Under the pieces are notes generated by a model. It had not been told where the DNA came from. It worked only from the letters and a program-made list of their open reading frames with translations, and ran no database searches. From CBDFGS01 sp965247255 (lineage in GTDB: Bacteria; Chloroflexota; Dehalococcoidia; Lucifugimonadales; CAUZJF01), in assembly GCA_965247255.1 (NCBI GenBank), contig CBDFGS010000008.1, forward strand, positions 450,002 to 514,001: 64,000 nucleotides of DNA, given 5' to 3'. Made by a program: the position numbers and the translations under genes. The first letter of the stretch is position 1. Each line of letters opens with the position of its first letter. Below are positions 1 to 7,990 of this stretch, piece by piece.

Positions 1-107
1 GAAGGCGCCCTTGGTGCCCACCCGCCGCTGGAACTCGTATACCGTGTCGTCGCCGCGCCTGGTCTCCTTGACCGAGGCGTTGGCGATCTCCCCATAGAGT
101 AGGGTAG
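1..107 (-). CDS. Partial gene of unknown function, cut by the window edge
   Basis: One minus-strand frame stays open for the first 107 bases and reads like ordinary protein, with stretches such as LLYGEIANASVKETRRGDD. Neither start nor stop is inside the window. Its upstream side abuts the 3' end of group II intron-like sequence, so the intron may have inserted into or just before this gene. I do not recognise the family; the visible piece is about 34 residues. Confidence 0.3.
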
Positions 108-161
108 GCCGCCGGCGAGTTACTCCGAGTTATCGGAGCACTTTTCCGTCGGCCCCCCTCC

Positions 162-195
162 GAACCGGACATGCGGCTTTCACCGCATCCGGCTC
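162..195 (-). ncRNA. Group II intron domain V-like hairpin, copy 1
   Basis: The 34 bases on the minus strand begin GAGCCGGATGCGGTGAAAG and end ATGTCCGGTTC. They fold into the bulged hairpin with a GTGAAA loop that characterises domain V, the catalytic core of group II introns. This copy lies directly after the truncated intron-protein start and before the presumed 3' splice site. Confidence 0.65.
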
Positions 196-256
196 TCCAG
201 TGGTTAAGTCTGCTTTTTTTGCTGATGACGTTCAGTACAGTTTCGGTGTCTTGCAT
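196..256 (-). pseudogene. Start of a group II intron reverse transcriptase/maturase, body deleted
   Basis: On the minus strand GGGAGG precedes ATG (254-256) by a good spacing. The first codons read MQDTETVLNVISKKSR, which resembles the N-terminus of intron-encoded reverse transcriptases. After about 17 codons the sequence runs straight into domain V, so the roughly 400-codon enzyme body has been removed. Mobility would therefore need a protein supplied elsewhere. Identity rests on the position between intron domains and my memory of the N-terminal pattern. Confidence 0.4.
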
Positions 257-361
257 TGTGCAATCCTCCCTGTCGTATTCCGTCGAAACCACCTGCATTG
301 GGTAGGGACGGCGCCGCCGATGGCCGGACTGCTCCGGCTGGTTTGCGCCATCCCCCCCTCC

Positions 362-395
<34 letters not shown>

Positions 396-1205
396 TCCAT
401 CAGATGGGTTAGACCGGTGTGTCGGGAACATCGGCTTTTCCGCCATCCTCGTCGGGTTCATACATCCCGCCTCCGGCGTAGTTCGCTTCGTTCCACTCCC
501 ATCTGACTGCCCCCCTTCGCCATGCGGCCGGCTTTCCCGGCCTCGGACTACTACGAGGGCTCTGCCACACGTCCGGCGTTGGCCGAAGGCTGGCCTACTC
601 CGTTGCCGGAGAGCCGGACGTGGTTCCCAAGTTCGACCAGGTTGCATCTTCATGCCGTCTTAGGTCCTGCCTGTACGCCTGGCACGGCTCGTTGCCGCGC
701 TCGCCATCGGAGGATGCCGATCAAAGGGAGTACAGCATCCCTGCCTGAACAAGGCTGTCTCTGCAAGGAAGAGACAGAGATTCCGATGACTCCACCCTCG
801 CCCTACCGTGAGCGGGTGGTTCATGGTTCGACGCTTCAATCAGCAGTTCCTTTCGTGACCATAACGGCACTCTGGCTAGCAGCGCGCGGCGTGGTAGGGT
901 GGCCGCCGCCACATTGTCGGGAAGGCTTCAGACACGATTCCGCCTCTGGCCCTCGCGCCTGCTTCCCTAGCCACCGGCCTACTCCTGGCCGGGTTCCACA
1001 CCTGGAACGTTCAACCTATGCGCTTCTTGGCGCACCCTCCTTCGCCATGTGCCAGGCTTTCCCCGGCTCGGACTACTACGAGGGCTCCGTTGCCATAGGG
1101 GTCTCCCCCCGTAGGCAATCCCGCGTTCCGTTGACATAGGATGTTCTAGCGCGACTTAGGTGCCCCGTTCGCCCCCTTGAATAGACCCCATTGGTCATCG
1201 CCCAC

Positions 1206-2573
1206 GAGGTTACGTCAATAGGTGTGTAAACGACATCAGGCGGCGACCTTCTCAGCCGTTGATTCAATGGCGATTCCATCCGCATACTGTGCACCGAGAT
1301 AGACGTCTTCGATCAACTCAGGGGCCTTCAGACGCCTGAAGCGCTGTTCGGCGACCATCAACATTTTCCAGATCACCGCTATCGCCCGATCGACCCTCTT
1401 GTAGCGCTTGGCGGCATCGGTCCGAAGCCTGAGGGCCGCGAAGGGTGATTCTACCGGGTTCGTCGTGCGAAGGTGCCCCCAGTGCTCCTTTGGGAAGTCA
1501 TAGAAGGTGACCATGCGGTCCCAGTCCCGCTCCAAGGCCTCTGAGGCCGCCTCGTAGGAATGGTCGCCGCACCACCTGGTGAACACCGTCCTGAGCCGCT
1601 CAGCCTCTGTCCGAGTCGGCGCGTAGGGGATAGTACGCAGCATGAGCTTGGCCTGGTCCTGTTGTCGCTTTGGAAGCTTGGCGAGCACGTTTACGATCTT
1701 GTGGTTCCAGCAGCGTTGCTCTGCCGCCTGCGGATAGACGTTGCGCAGAGCTCCCCAGATGCCCAGGTGTCCGTCTCCAACCACCAGCCTCGGGCAGCTC
1801 AAGCCCCGGCGCTTGATGTCCCTGAGCACATCGGACCAGTTCTCTGTGGACTCCCTGTATCCGGGAACAGCGCTCACCACCACCTTGCTCCCGTCGCTCA
1901 GGGCCGCCATCACCACCAGTACCGCCGCCTTCTCCTTCTCAAGACCAGCCTTGACGTAGACTCCATCCACCCACATGTAGACCACTTCCAGGTCATCGAG
2001 GGGCCGGCTGCGCCATTGGGCAAGCTCATCGTTCCACTTGGACTTCAACCGGGCCACCGTGCTCGCCGATACCGGTGCGTCCTCTCCCAGCAGCCCCCGC
2101 AAAGCCAGATCGAAGTCGCCTTCGGATAGACCGTGCAGGTACAGCTCGGGGATCAACTCAGCAACCTTCCTGGTCCTGTTGACGAACAGCGGCAGCAGCC
2201 GGCTCTCGAACTGCTCCTCGGTATCGCGGACTCGCGGCCGCCTCAGCTGTATCGTTCCCGAACTCAGCGTAAGCCTCCGGGCTCTGCCGTATCCGTTCCG
2301 ATAGCCTCTCTCGTTGTCCGAGTCGGATCTGAGCGCCGACTTCGCCCTTCCCAGAAACGCCGTCACCTCCTCCTCCAGCAACTCCTGGATCAGCCTCTGG
2401 ACCTGGCTTCGCACCCAATCCTCCAACTGCTCCCACTCCGGCCTTGACTCCGACCTACTCTCAGTGCTTTCCTTCCTCATGGGCGGTCTATCTCCTCTCT
2501 TGGGCCTCGAGCCCGTGTTGTTCAGAGAGAGGGTACACCGCCTGACTGTTTACACACTTTTTGAAGATACCTC
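1206..2573 (-). mobile_element. IS256-family element, copy 1
   Basis: The ends carry imperfect inverted repeats of about 26 bases, left GAGGTTACGTCAATAGGTGT and right (reverse complement) GAGGTATCTTCAAAAAGTGT, both running into GTAAAC. It is nearly identical to the copy at 55127-56495. The flanks here (CGCCCAC left, AGATAGAC right) do not match, so no target duplication remains. This suggests recombination or deletion beside this copy after insertion. Confidence 0.9.
1236..2480 (-). CDS. IS256-family transposase (Mutator-like DDE)
   Basis: This 414-residue protein is full length for IS256 transposases, which cut and paste their element through a DDE catalytic triad. Visible signatures are the N-terminal region with EEEVTAFLGRAK and YRNGYGRARRLTLSSGTIQL, the first catalytic Asp in YMWVDGVYVK, the second in VVGDGHLGIW, and the C-terminal SPFAALRLRTDAAKRYK region. 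It differs from the 55 kb copy at only a handful of residues (for example RGYRNG versus TGYRNG). It looks intact and could be active. It occupies nearly the whole element and ends 30 bases from the left repeat. Confidence 0.95.
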   Translation of the reverse strand: MRKESTESRSESRPEWEQLEDWVRSQVQRLIQELLEEEVTAFLGRAKSALRSDSDNERGYRNGYGRARRLTLSSGTIQLRRPRVRDTEEQFESRLLPLFVNRTRKVAELIPELYLHGLSEGDFDLALRGLLGEDAPVSASTVARLKSKWNDELAQWRSRPLDDLEVVYMWVDGVYVKAGLEKEKAAVLVVMAALSDGSKVVVSAVPGYRESTENWSDVLRDIKRRGLSCPRLVVGDGHLGIWGALRNVYPQAAEQRCWNHKIVNVLAKLPKRQQDQAKLMLRTIPYAPTRTEAERLRTVFTRWCGDHSYEAASEALERDWDRMVTFYDFPKEHWGHLRTTNPVESPFAALRLRTDAAKRYKRVDRAIAVIWKMLMVAEQRFRRLKAPELIEDVYLGAQYADGIAIESTAEKVAA

Positions 2574-2608
2574 AGATAGACGAACACCACATGCAAAAGG
2601 AGAAGACG

Positions 2609-3463
2609 ATGACAAACGCAAGCAACAACGGATCGAAGAAGCCTGCACCGAACGCCGGTACGGGGAACGGGGCGGTAGCCGAGGCGATAGACGGAAAGCG
2701 CGTGCAAACAGCTGCAAACGGCGGACCCGGCGCAGCCGGGTCTGAGCTGGTCGACGGCTGGGATAGCCTTCCGCCAGCCGTGACGCGAGAGCTGGCCAAG
2801 CCGCTGGACGCGAGCCTCGTATCCCAGCGCAGGGGCCGGGCCGGGCGCGACTACGCCTACATCGAAGGGCACACCGTAATCGACCAGGCCAATCGCATCT
2901 TTGGCTTTGGCGGTTGGGGGTTTGACCTCGCCGGAGAGGTGGTCCTGCGCGAGATCGAGAACGTCGATCCTAAGACGGGGGAGGTGCGGCGCACCCGCGC
3001 CTACAGCGCCCCGGTGCGCGTCACCGTGCCCGGCGCGCCTCCGCGCACCGACGTGGGGTTCCACGTCGTCGCCGACGAGACCGGAGAGGGGCACGAGACT
3101 GCATTCAAGGGCAGTGTAACGGACGGCCTCAAGCGCGCCCTGCGTACTTTCGGTAGCGGCTTTGGAAACTCCCTCTACGGGGACCAGCCCGCCAACGGGC
3201 GCTCAACAAGGCAGGGAAGCGGAGTCGGCTCAGCCGACCTGTCTGCTGACAAGGCAGGCTCACTCGCGCCCTCGTTGAGAGCGACGCTGCTCCACCTCGG
3301 GGCCATGCAGGGCATCGACGAGAGCCGGGTACGAGAGGCCGTCAAGGCGAAGACCGGCAGGGACCTGGACGAGCTGCCCGCGTCGGAGCTGACGCCCCTG
3401 GTGGAGGCCGCGACCAATAAGCTCCACCGGACCGCTGAAGCTGAGAGCAAGGAGGCCGCATGA
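2609..3463 (+). CDS. Rad52/Rad22-family single-strand annealing protein
   Basis: A 284-residue protein predicted to bind single-stranded DNA and anneal complementary strands during recombination. The core from about residue 50 to 200 has the Rad52-like pattern: WDSLPPAVTRELAKPLDAS, then GRDYAYIEGHTVIDQANRIF, FGGWGFDL, and near the end ETAFKGSVTDGLKRALRTFG and GNSLYG. The start at 2609 is chosen because AAAAGGAGAAGACG sits right before it; ATGs at 2561 and 2591 lack such a site. The first 45 residues are Ala/Gly/Asn-rich and probably disordered. It is the first gene of a tightly packed plus-strand cluster, overlapping the next by ATGA. Phage annealing proteins of this class usually partner an exonuclease and SSB, and both occur downstream. 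Confidence 0.85.
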   Translation: MTNASNNGSKKPAPNAGTGNGAVAEAIDGKRVQTAANGGPGAAGSELVDGWDSLPPAVTRELAKPLDASLVSQRRGRAGRDYAYIEGHTVIDQANRIFGFGGWGFDLAGEVVLREIENVDPKTGEVRRTRAYSAPVRVTVPGAPPRTDVGFHVVADETGEGHETAFKGSVTDGLKRALRTFGSGFGNSLYGDQPANGRSTRQGSGVGSADLSADKAGSLAPSLRATLLHLGAMQGIDESRVREAVKAKTGRDLDELPASELTPLVEAATNKLHRTAEAESKEAA

Positions 3464-3816
3464 GCCCGCCAGGTCAACAACATTCAGCCAGACCCGATAC
3501 AGAACGGGGCCGAGACGACAGAGAGTCCGGCCCCGTCTTCATTCTACGGGCCACCGACCGGGCCGTGCTGGACCAGGTGGAGGAGGCGCTCGCCTCGCTC
3601 TGGTTCTGCATGGCACGGGTCGGCCACACCCGCTTCCAGGAGGAGATCGAGGAGGTCAGCGACGAGTGCTTCGATTCGCGCCGCGCGCCGCTCCACGAGG
3701 TCGTAAGGCGCTCTCATGAGCTCTTCGAGCACGTTCATGCCGAGTACACCGAGGAGATTCAGAAGCGGATCGGACACAAGCTCACGCCGTGCCCGCACTG
3801 CAAAGGGAAGGAGTGA
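3460..3816 (+). CDS. Small protein of unknown function with a C-terminal CPHC motif
   Basis: A 118-residue protein starting at an ATGA overlap with the annealing gene, preceded by AAGGAGG. The middle is helical and acidic (EEIEEVSDECFDSRR, HELFEHVHAEYTEEIQKR) and the end reads LTPCPHCKGKE, a half zinc-knuckle. A GC hairpin (3504-3536) falls inside the first third of the frame, as hairpins do in gaps elsewhere in this cluster. The true start could therefore be further in, for example GTG 3565, though no ribosome site is seen there. I do not recognise the family; the context suggests an accessory to the recombination cassette. Confidence 0.6.
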   Translation: MSPPGQQHSARPDTERGRDDRESGPVFILRATDRAVLDQVEEALASLWFCMARVGHTRFQEEIEEVSDECFDSRRAPLHEVVRRSHELFEHVHAEYTEEIQKRIGHKLTPCPHCKGKE

Positions 3817-3820
3817 CGAG

Positions 3821-4123
3821 ATGTACGAGAAACGGACCCTACGAAAGATGAAGCCGGTACAGAGGCGGCTCGCCATCCAGGCCAACGAGATCGAGCGGGT
3901 GCAGCGGCGGCTGAGGAGGCTGGTCGAGGAGGTGGCCGGGGTCGAGCAGGAGGTGCTCCTGTGGGAGGCCGCCGATAGTAATGACCGGGACAATCTGGTC
4001 GGAATGCTCAGGCTGCCCTGCCCGGACTGCGGACAGCCGATCGACCAGTTGGGCGGCCTCTTCTGTCCGCGCTGCACCAGCACCCTCGACCTACTGGCCT
4101 TGTGGAAGGAGGGAGGACGATGA
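3821..4123 (+). CDS. Small coiled-coil protein with a C-terminal zinc ribbon
   Basis: The 100-residue protein opens with a long basic/acidic helix (RRLAIQANEIERVQRRLRRL), likely a coiled coil. It ends with two cysteine pairs, CPDC and CPRC, spaced 15 residues apart as in zinc ribbons. The start ATG at 3821 is five bases after the stop of the previous gene and behind GAGTGACGAG. It overlaps the next gene by ATGA, so translation is probably coupled. No family recognised; a DNA- or protein-binding accessory role is only an inference. Confidence 0.65.
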   Translation: MYEKRTLRKMKPVQRRLAIQANEIERVQRRLRRLVEEVAGVEQEVLLWEAADSNDRDNLVGMLRLPCPDCGQPIDQLGGLFCPRCTSTLDLLALWKEGGR

Positions 4124-4512
4124 CGACGACAAGAAGCAGGCCGACGACGCTGCCGAGCACGACCACGCGGCTGAGGACCGAGCGGGGCAATCTCTACGTG
4201 ACCATCTCGACGGACGAGGACGGCGAGCCGTTCGAGGTCTTTGGCACCCTGGGCAAAGCGGGCAGCTTCGAGGGCGGTGTGACCGAGCTGGCCTGCCGGC
4301 TGGTCTCGCTGCACCTGCGGCGCGGAACTCCGCTGGCCGAGATAGTCGACCAGATCAGGGGCATTCACGAGATGCAGCCCTGGCCGAACCAGTTTGACGA
4401 CGGTACGACCGTGTTCGTCCACGGGCTTGGCGACGCCATCGCGCACGTGCTCAAAGGATTCCTGAAGTCAGAGGAGGAGGTGGAGGCAACCGAAGCGAAG
4501 CTCGCCGCATGA
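4120..4512 (+). CDS. TSCPD-domain protein
   Basis: The 130-residue protein matches the TSCPD domain otherwise found at the C-terminus of class II ribonucleotide reductases and as free-standing phage or plasmid proteins. Key stretches are RTERGNLYVTISTDEDGEPF, EVFGTLGKAGSF and ELACRLVSLHLRRGTPLAEI. The start at 4120 follows GGAGGGAGG and overlaps the upstream stop (ATGA); an in-frame ATG at 4102 is less well placed. There is no reductase nearby, so a nucleotide-metabolism link is inferred from the family only. The stop overlaps a possible ATG at 4509 of the next frame. Confidence 0.75.
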   Translation: MTTTRSRPTTLPSTTTRLRTERGNLYVTISTDEDGEPFEVFGTLGKAGSFEGGVTELACRLVSLHLRRGTPLAEIVDQIRGIHEMQPWPNQFDDGTTVFVHGLGDAIAHVLKGFLKSEEEVEATEAKLAA

Positions 4513-4542
4513 GCCGCACGAACAACGGAGAGATCGCAGGCA

Positions 4543-4572
4543 AGCGGGGCTGTCTCATGGGACGGCCCCGCT
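4543..4572 (+). other. GC-rich intergenic hairpin
   Basis: AGCGGGGC and GCCCCGCT form an 8-bp stem whose loop can pair further through GTC/GAC, followed by CTTACGTT and then AGAAAGGAGG for the nuclease gene. It could be a weak terminator/attenuator or an mRNA-processing or stability element. Similar hairpins lie at 3504-3536, 5685-5709 and 6740-6795. Confidence 0.6.
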
Positions 4573-4598
4573 CTTACGTTAGAAAGGAGGACGAAGCA

Positions 4599-5681
4599 AT
4601 GGAACAGAACGAACAGAACCCACCCCGTAACGGAGTCTACTCGCGCCCTTCGGCGTACTTCGACGATGACGGCACGCTGGTGGTGCGGGCATCCGCAGCA
4701 GCCGGCTGTCGCCGCGCACTGTGGTACGCCGCGACTGAGTGCGAGAGGACGAACCCGCCCACCGACGAGGCGCTGACCGTCATGGAGGCGGGCACCGCCC
4801 TTGAGCCGGTGGTGCTGCGCGCAATGGAGCGCGCCAACTGGGACGTGATCCCCACCGACCCACAGGCCCCTCAGACTGTTGCCTTCCAGATCGCTCCGAA
4901 CCTGAAGGTGACCGGGCACCCCGACGCGACCGGCGTTCTGCCGCTCTTCGGCGGCGACGAGGTGATCGTCGAGGTCAAGACCAGGGGGCCTTCGGCCTAC
5001 CGCCGCTGGCAGGTCCTCGGCGCGGAACGGAGTCACCCCGAATCGGTCGCGCAGCTTGCGCTGTATTCCTACGGGGAATACAGAGAGCCGCGCGACGGGG
5101 TGATCGCAACGATGGACACGGGGAGCAGGGAGTGGGACGTGGAGGTGATTCCAGCCGACCGGGTGGAGGTCGCCCTGGAGAGGGTCAGATCGTGGCTCGG
5201 CGAGCTGGCGGACCACTACACGCTGAACGGCCCCGACCCCGACACGCTGCCGGAGAGGGACTTCCCCGCCGACAGCTGGCAGTGCCGGTCCTGTCCATTC
5301 CTGGACACGTGCCTTCCCGGTAACGCGGGGCTCGCGAGTCAGGTAGAGACAGGCTCCGGCTCCGCTGGAGCTACGGAGTCAGAGAACCGGGTCACAAGAC
5401 AAGATGCACAGGCTGCGGTGGCCAGCTATGAGGCGGCTCAAGAGTCGACCAGGGAGCCGGACCGGGCCAGGCGAGAGGCGCTCGACACCCTGAAGACGTG
5501 GATGCGCCAGCAGGGTCTCACGAAGACGCCCATCGAGGGCCGGGCGAAGGAACGCACCGTCAGCCTGGTCCACTCCCGCCGCTACTCGGTCGACTATAGG
5601 AAGCTGAATGAGGCCCTCGACCCTGAGACCCGAGAAGAGATAGTGACTGAGCACGACTCTGAGTACGTGAGGGTCAGCTAG
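4599..5681 (+). CDS. PD-(D/E)XK nuclease, Cas4/RecB-like
   Basis: This 360-residue protein is predicted to be a DNA exonuclease with an iron-sulfur cluster. The PD-(D/E)XK core is visible as GHPDATG (acidic residue), IVEVKTRG (E-x-K) and SVAQLALYSYGEY (the QxxxY motif). An early cysteine in AAGCRRALWY plus C-x2-C-x5-C in CRSCPFLDTC gives the four-cysteine arrangement of Cas4/AddB-type nucleases. The last 90 residues are helical and may be an added domain. The start at 4599 has AGAAAGGAGG before it; an in-frame ATG at 4509 overlaps the preceding stop but lacks a good site and would translate through a hairpin. With the Rad52-like protein and SSB it forms a nuclease/annealase/SSB set. No cas1 or cas2 is near, so a CRISPR role is unlikely. 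Confidence 0.8.
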   Translation: MEQNEQNPPRNGVYSRPSAYFDDDGTLVVRASAAAGCRRALWYAATECERTNPPTDEALTVMEAGTALEPVVLRAMERANWDVIPTDPQAPQTVAFQIAPNLKVTGHPDATGVLPLFGGDEVIVEVKTRGPSAYRRWQVLGAERSHPESVAQLALYSYGEYREPRDGVIATMDTGSREWDVEVIPADRVEVALERVRSWLGELADHYTLNGPDPDTLPERDFPADSWQCRSCPFLDTCLPGNAGLASQVETGSGSAGATESENRVTRQDAQAAVASYEAAQESTREPDRARREALDTLKTWMRQQGLTKTPIEGRAKERTVSLVHSRRYSVDYRKLNEALDPETREEIVTEHDSEYVRVS

Positions 5682-5684
5682 ACG

Positions 5685-5709
5685 CTCCGTCTCCGAGAGC
5701 CGGACGGAG
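5685..5709 (+). other. Intergenic hairpin after the nuclease gene
   Basis: CTCCGTC and GACGGAG form a 7-bp stem with an 11-base loop immediately after the nuclease stop. It has no run of T after it, so it is not a typical intrinsic terminator. It belongs to the series of gap hairpins in this cluster. Confidence 0.5.
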
Positions 5710-5776
5710 GCTGGCCCATCCGAGGTTCTCCTCTGCAACGTCCGACCGGAACACTGAAAGCGAAAGGAGTAGGAAG

Positions 5777-6205
5777 ATGAGCAGATTCGTATCGAAGACG
5801 CTCAGGAAGCTGCCGAGCGCGACCCGCGAGGTCGCCCGGCTCAGCAACGAGATCGCCTCGGCGCAGGTCCGGTTGGCCAACCGGGTATCGAGGCTGGCCG
5901 AGCTTGAGAGAACGGCGGACGCCTCCCTACGGGTGAGGTGCACGAACGGGGCGCACGCAAGTCTTGTGGCCGCCTCGCTGAACTTCGTCAGGTCGCTCGA
6001 CCCGGAGACGTCCGGCAGGGCTAGGACCGCCGCCATCGGACGGCTCAAGGACACGGTAGCGCCCTTCTGTCCCGACACACTGTTCCCCGACGAGGACCAC
6101 GCGCGGGCGGAGCCGGGTGCCGAAGACCCGAACGCTGAGCTCGCCGATCACGTCGCGGATGCTCTCAAGGGAGACGAGGTTCAGGGGGCAGGGGACCGCA
6201 GCTGA
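5777..6205 (+). CDS. Helical protein of unknown function
   Basis: A 142-residue protein with GAAAGGAGTAGGAAG ahead of its ATG. The first 55 residues are a heptad-like helix (TREVARLSNEIASAQVRLAN, SRLAELERTADAS), probably a coiled coil. The tail is acidic. Its opening is reminiscent of the small helical zinc-ribbon protein at 3821, but it lacks cysteine pairs. It lies between the nuclease and SSB in the same orientation and is presumably co-transcribed. I do not recognise the family. Confidence 0.6.
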   Translation: MSRFVSKTLRKLPSATREVARLSNEIASAQVRLANRVSRLAELERTADASLRVRCTNGAHASLVAASLNFVRSLDPETSGRARTAAIGRLKDTVAPFCPDTLFPDEDHARAEPGAEDPNAELADHVADALKGDEVQGAGDRS

Positions 6206-6309
6206 CCCTCCGACTCCGGAGCGCCCTGGACGGGGCCGATCCCAAGACCGGACGGCGCCGCTTCTATTGGCCGTGACTTCACGGCACATCACACACAAGG
6301 AGAGCTGAA

Positions 6310-6720
6310 ATGGCAAGGACGATAAACAGAGTCGAGCTACTGGGAAGGGTCGGGAAAGAGCCTGAGATGAGGTACACGAGCGGCGGGACCGCCGTCACCA
6401 ACCTGAGCCTGGCGACCGACCGGCCCCGCAAGGACGGCGAATCGACGACGGATTGGCATCGGGTGGTCTGCTGGGCGAAGCTGGCCGAAACCATCAATCA
6501 ATACGTCGCCAAAGGCGACCGCCTGTACGTGACCGGCCGCCTCGTCTACGACAGCTACGAGGGCGAGGACGGCCAGCGCCGGTACTACACCGAGGTACAC
6601 GCCAGGGACGTGGTGTTCCTGGACTCACGTAACGGCCAGCGCGATACGGAGATCGAGAGCGACGCCGGCGCCCAGCCCTCTCCTAACGGCCAGGAGGAGG
6701 CTATAGCCTCTCCCTTCTGA
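6310..6720 (+). CDS. ssb: Single-stranded DNA-binding protein SSB
   Basis: The 136-residue protein has a complete OB fold of bacterial SSB. It begins ARTINRVELLGRVGKEPEMR, followed by SGGTAVTNLSLATDR, DWHRVVCWAKLAETINQYV and GDRLYVTGRLVYDSYEG. The tail is short and acidic-poor, ending EEAIASPF. That keeps a terminal Pro-Phe of the kind SSB tails use to dock partner proteins, but with fewer acidic residues than usual. AAGGAGAGCTGAA precedes the start. It protects single strands and in this setting likely serves the cassette's recombination reaction rather than chromosomal replication; a housekeeping copy is expected elsewhere. Confidence 0.95.
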   Translation: MARTINRVELLGRVGKEPEMRYTSGGTAVTNLSLATDRPRKDGESTTDWHRVVCWAKLAETINQYVAKGDRLYVTGRLVYDSYEGEDGQRRYYTEVHARDVVFLDSRNGQRDTEIESDAGAQPSPNGQEEAIASPF

Positions 6721-6739
6721 GCCGCATCCAGCACACAGC

Positions 6740-6795
6740 CGTCCGCCTGGGGCGGACGCTCAACGGGGTCACTCCTCTACAGGGGCGGCCCCGCT
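6740..6795 (+). terminator. Double hairpin after ssb, possible terminator
   Basis: GTCCGCC/GGCGGAC (6741-6757) is a perfect stem. It is followed by a second GC-rich stem built from ACGGGG and GGCCCCGC, ending in CTTTTCGTT. The T run makes this the most terminator-like of the cluster's gap hairpins. AAAGGAGA for the next gene lies about 25 bases beyond. Confidence 0.5.
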
Positions 6796-6833
6796 TTTCG
6801 TTCGTAACCAATCACCTCAAAGGAGACCCCAAA

Positions 6834-7337
6834 ATGACCACTGCCATTCACGAAGAGACGCTGCTGGACGCCCTGCGGAGCAACGTTCAGGTTCTGGGCG
6901 AGCTGGCGATGCGCTACGGGATCGAGACCCAGCCCGGCCGTCCCGCCGAGGACCGTCCGACCATCTCGTCGGCTGAGGACGCGCGGCGGCTTCTGGCCCC
7001 GGAGATGGCCCCGCTTGCACAGGAGCAGGTGCGCGTGCTCCTGCTCGACGTCAGGAACAGGCTCGTCGGCCAGAGGGTGATCTACCAGGGCACCGTTTCG
7101 TCGACGGAGGTGCGGACCGCCGAGGTGCTGCGTCCCGCCGTGAACGAGGCCGTTTCGCGCATCATCGTCGTTCATAACCACCCCAGCGGTGCGGCCGAGC
7201 CCAGCCCGGAGGACGTGGCCCTCACAGGGCGGCTGGTCCAGGCCGCAGAGCTCCTGGGCATCGAGCTATTGGACCACGTCGTGATCGGGGGCGACAGGGC
7301 GGTCAGCCTGAAGGAGCGGGGCCACATGTCCGCCTAG
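6834..7337 (+). CDS. RadC-like JAB (MPN+) domain protein
   Basis: The 167-residue protein keeps the C-terminal metalloprotease-like domain of RadC. The JAMM motif is HNHPSGAAEPSPED at about residues 113-126, followed by LDHVVIGGDRAVSLKERG, and TVSSTEVRTAEVLRPAVNEA lies before it. The N-terminal helix-hairpin-helix part of chromosomal RadC is missing, as is usual for the short versions on plasmids, phages and islands. CAAAGGAGACCCCAAA precedes the start. The biochemical function of these proteins is unsettled; the name RadC is historical. Its place after ssb fits a mobile-element recombination cassette. Confidence 0.9.
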   Translation: MTTAIHEETLLDALRSNVQVLGELAMRYGIETQPGRPAEDRPTISSAEDARRLLAPEMAPLAQEQVRVLLLDVRNRLVGQRVIYQGTVSSTEVRTAEVLRPAVNEAVSRIIVVHNHPSGAAEPSPEDVALTGRLVQAAELLGIELLDHVVIGGDRAVSLKERGHMSA

Positions 7338-7419
7338 AGGCCGACCACCGGCCACGCGCTCACGTGGAGGGACCGCTCCTCCCGCGCATCACCCACGCCA
7401 ACTGAAAAGGAGACAGCCC

Positions 7420-7878
7420 ATGCTTGCAACCGAATACACACTCGACCCTGAAGCCCTGTTCACGATCTCCGCCGGCGGGTTTTCGGCCACCGCCGACGCC
7501 TTCGCCAGAGACGAGGAGGCCGAGACCCTCTGGTTCCTCTCTATGGTGGGCTCCCAGACGGCGCTCAAGGCCATCTGGGCCTGCCTGCTCAAGCAGCCGC
7601 CCGACACCGCCCACCTCATAAGGGGCGTGGAGGGCATGGCGCTCAGTGGGGGTTATGAGCGCTGCGTCATCCCGTACAACACCATCGGGACGTGGACGAC
7701 GAAGATAGGCCGCCTGGCGGTCTCGGGCGGCTGGCACGCGCTCGTCTATACCCGCCTGGCCGAGCACGCCTTCGAGCGGGACGAGTTCCTGCTGCTCTCG
7801 CAGGCGGACGGTAAGTCCGCCAGATACTTCCTTCGTCTTAGCTTTGAAAACGCTGCCTTTTGCCGATTTCATGCGTGA
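7420..7878 (+). CDS. Mobile-element protein of unknown function
   Basis: A 152-residue protein starting behind AAAAGGAGACAGCCC. It is mixed alpha/beta with no signal or membrane segment; recognisable stretches include LWFLSMVGSQTALKAIWACL and YERCVIPYNTIGTWTTKIGR. It is the last gene of the plus-strand cluster before the integrase. Its final residues (FENAAFCRFHA) lie where base composition drops sharply, so the 3' end may have been altered at the cluster/integrase junction. I do not recognise the family. Confidence 0.6.
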   Translation: MLATEYTLDPEALFTISAGGFSATADAFARDEEAETLWFLSMVGSQTALKAIWACLLKQPPDTAHLIRGVEGMALSGGYERCVIPYNTIGTWTTKIGRLAVSGGWHALVYTRLAEHAFERDEFLLLSQADGKSARYFLRLSFENAAFCRFHA

Positions 7879-7920
7879 GTCAAATACGATCAAGATTCTC
7901 ATAGTTGCTCATAGATTATC

Positions 7921-7949
7921 TTGCCGTCTCATACAATCTCAGTTATAAT
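7921..7949 (+). promoter_or_regulatory. Sigma-70-type promoter of the integrase
   Basis: TTGCCG (7921-7926), a 17-bp spacer and a perfect TATAAT (7944-7949) stand 42 bases before the integrase ATG in an AT-rich gap. This is the clearest promoter in the window and implies the integrase is expressed separately from the upstream cluster. Confidence 0.75.
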
Positions 7950-7963
7950 GTGGGGTAGAATGT

Positions 7964-7986
7964 GGGGGGGGGGGGGGGGGGGGGGG
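7964..7986 (+). repeat. Homopolymer tract of 23 G
   Basis: An unbroken run of 23 G lies between the promoter and the integrase start, ending in GTGACATGG with the ATG four bases after the run. It takes the place where a Shine-Dalgarno sequence should be. Such tracts are prone to slippage and can tune expression, but a sequencing or assembly artefact is also possible. Confidence 0.85.
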
Positions 7987-7990
7987 TGAC

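Noticed and set aside
4599..5681. Cas4 of a CRISPR system
   Set aside because: No cas1, cas2, other cas genes or repeats within the window; neighbours are Rad52-like and SSB, so a recombination nuclease fits better.
7880..7990. attachment site or tRNA beside the integrase
   Set aside because: No tRNA-like fold and no direct repeat matching the sequence after the integrase could be found by eye.
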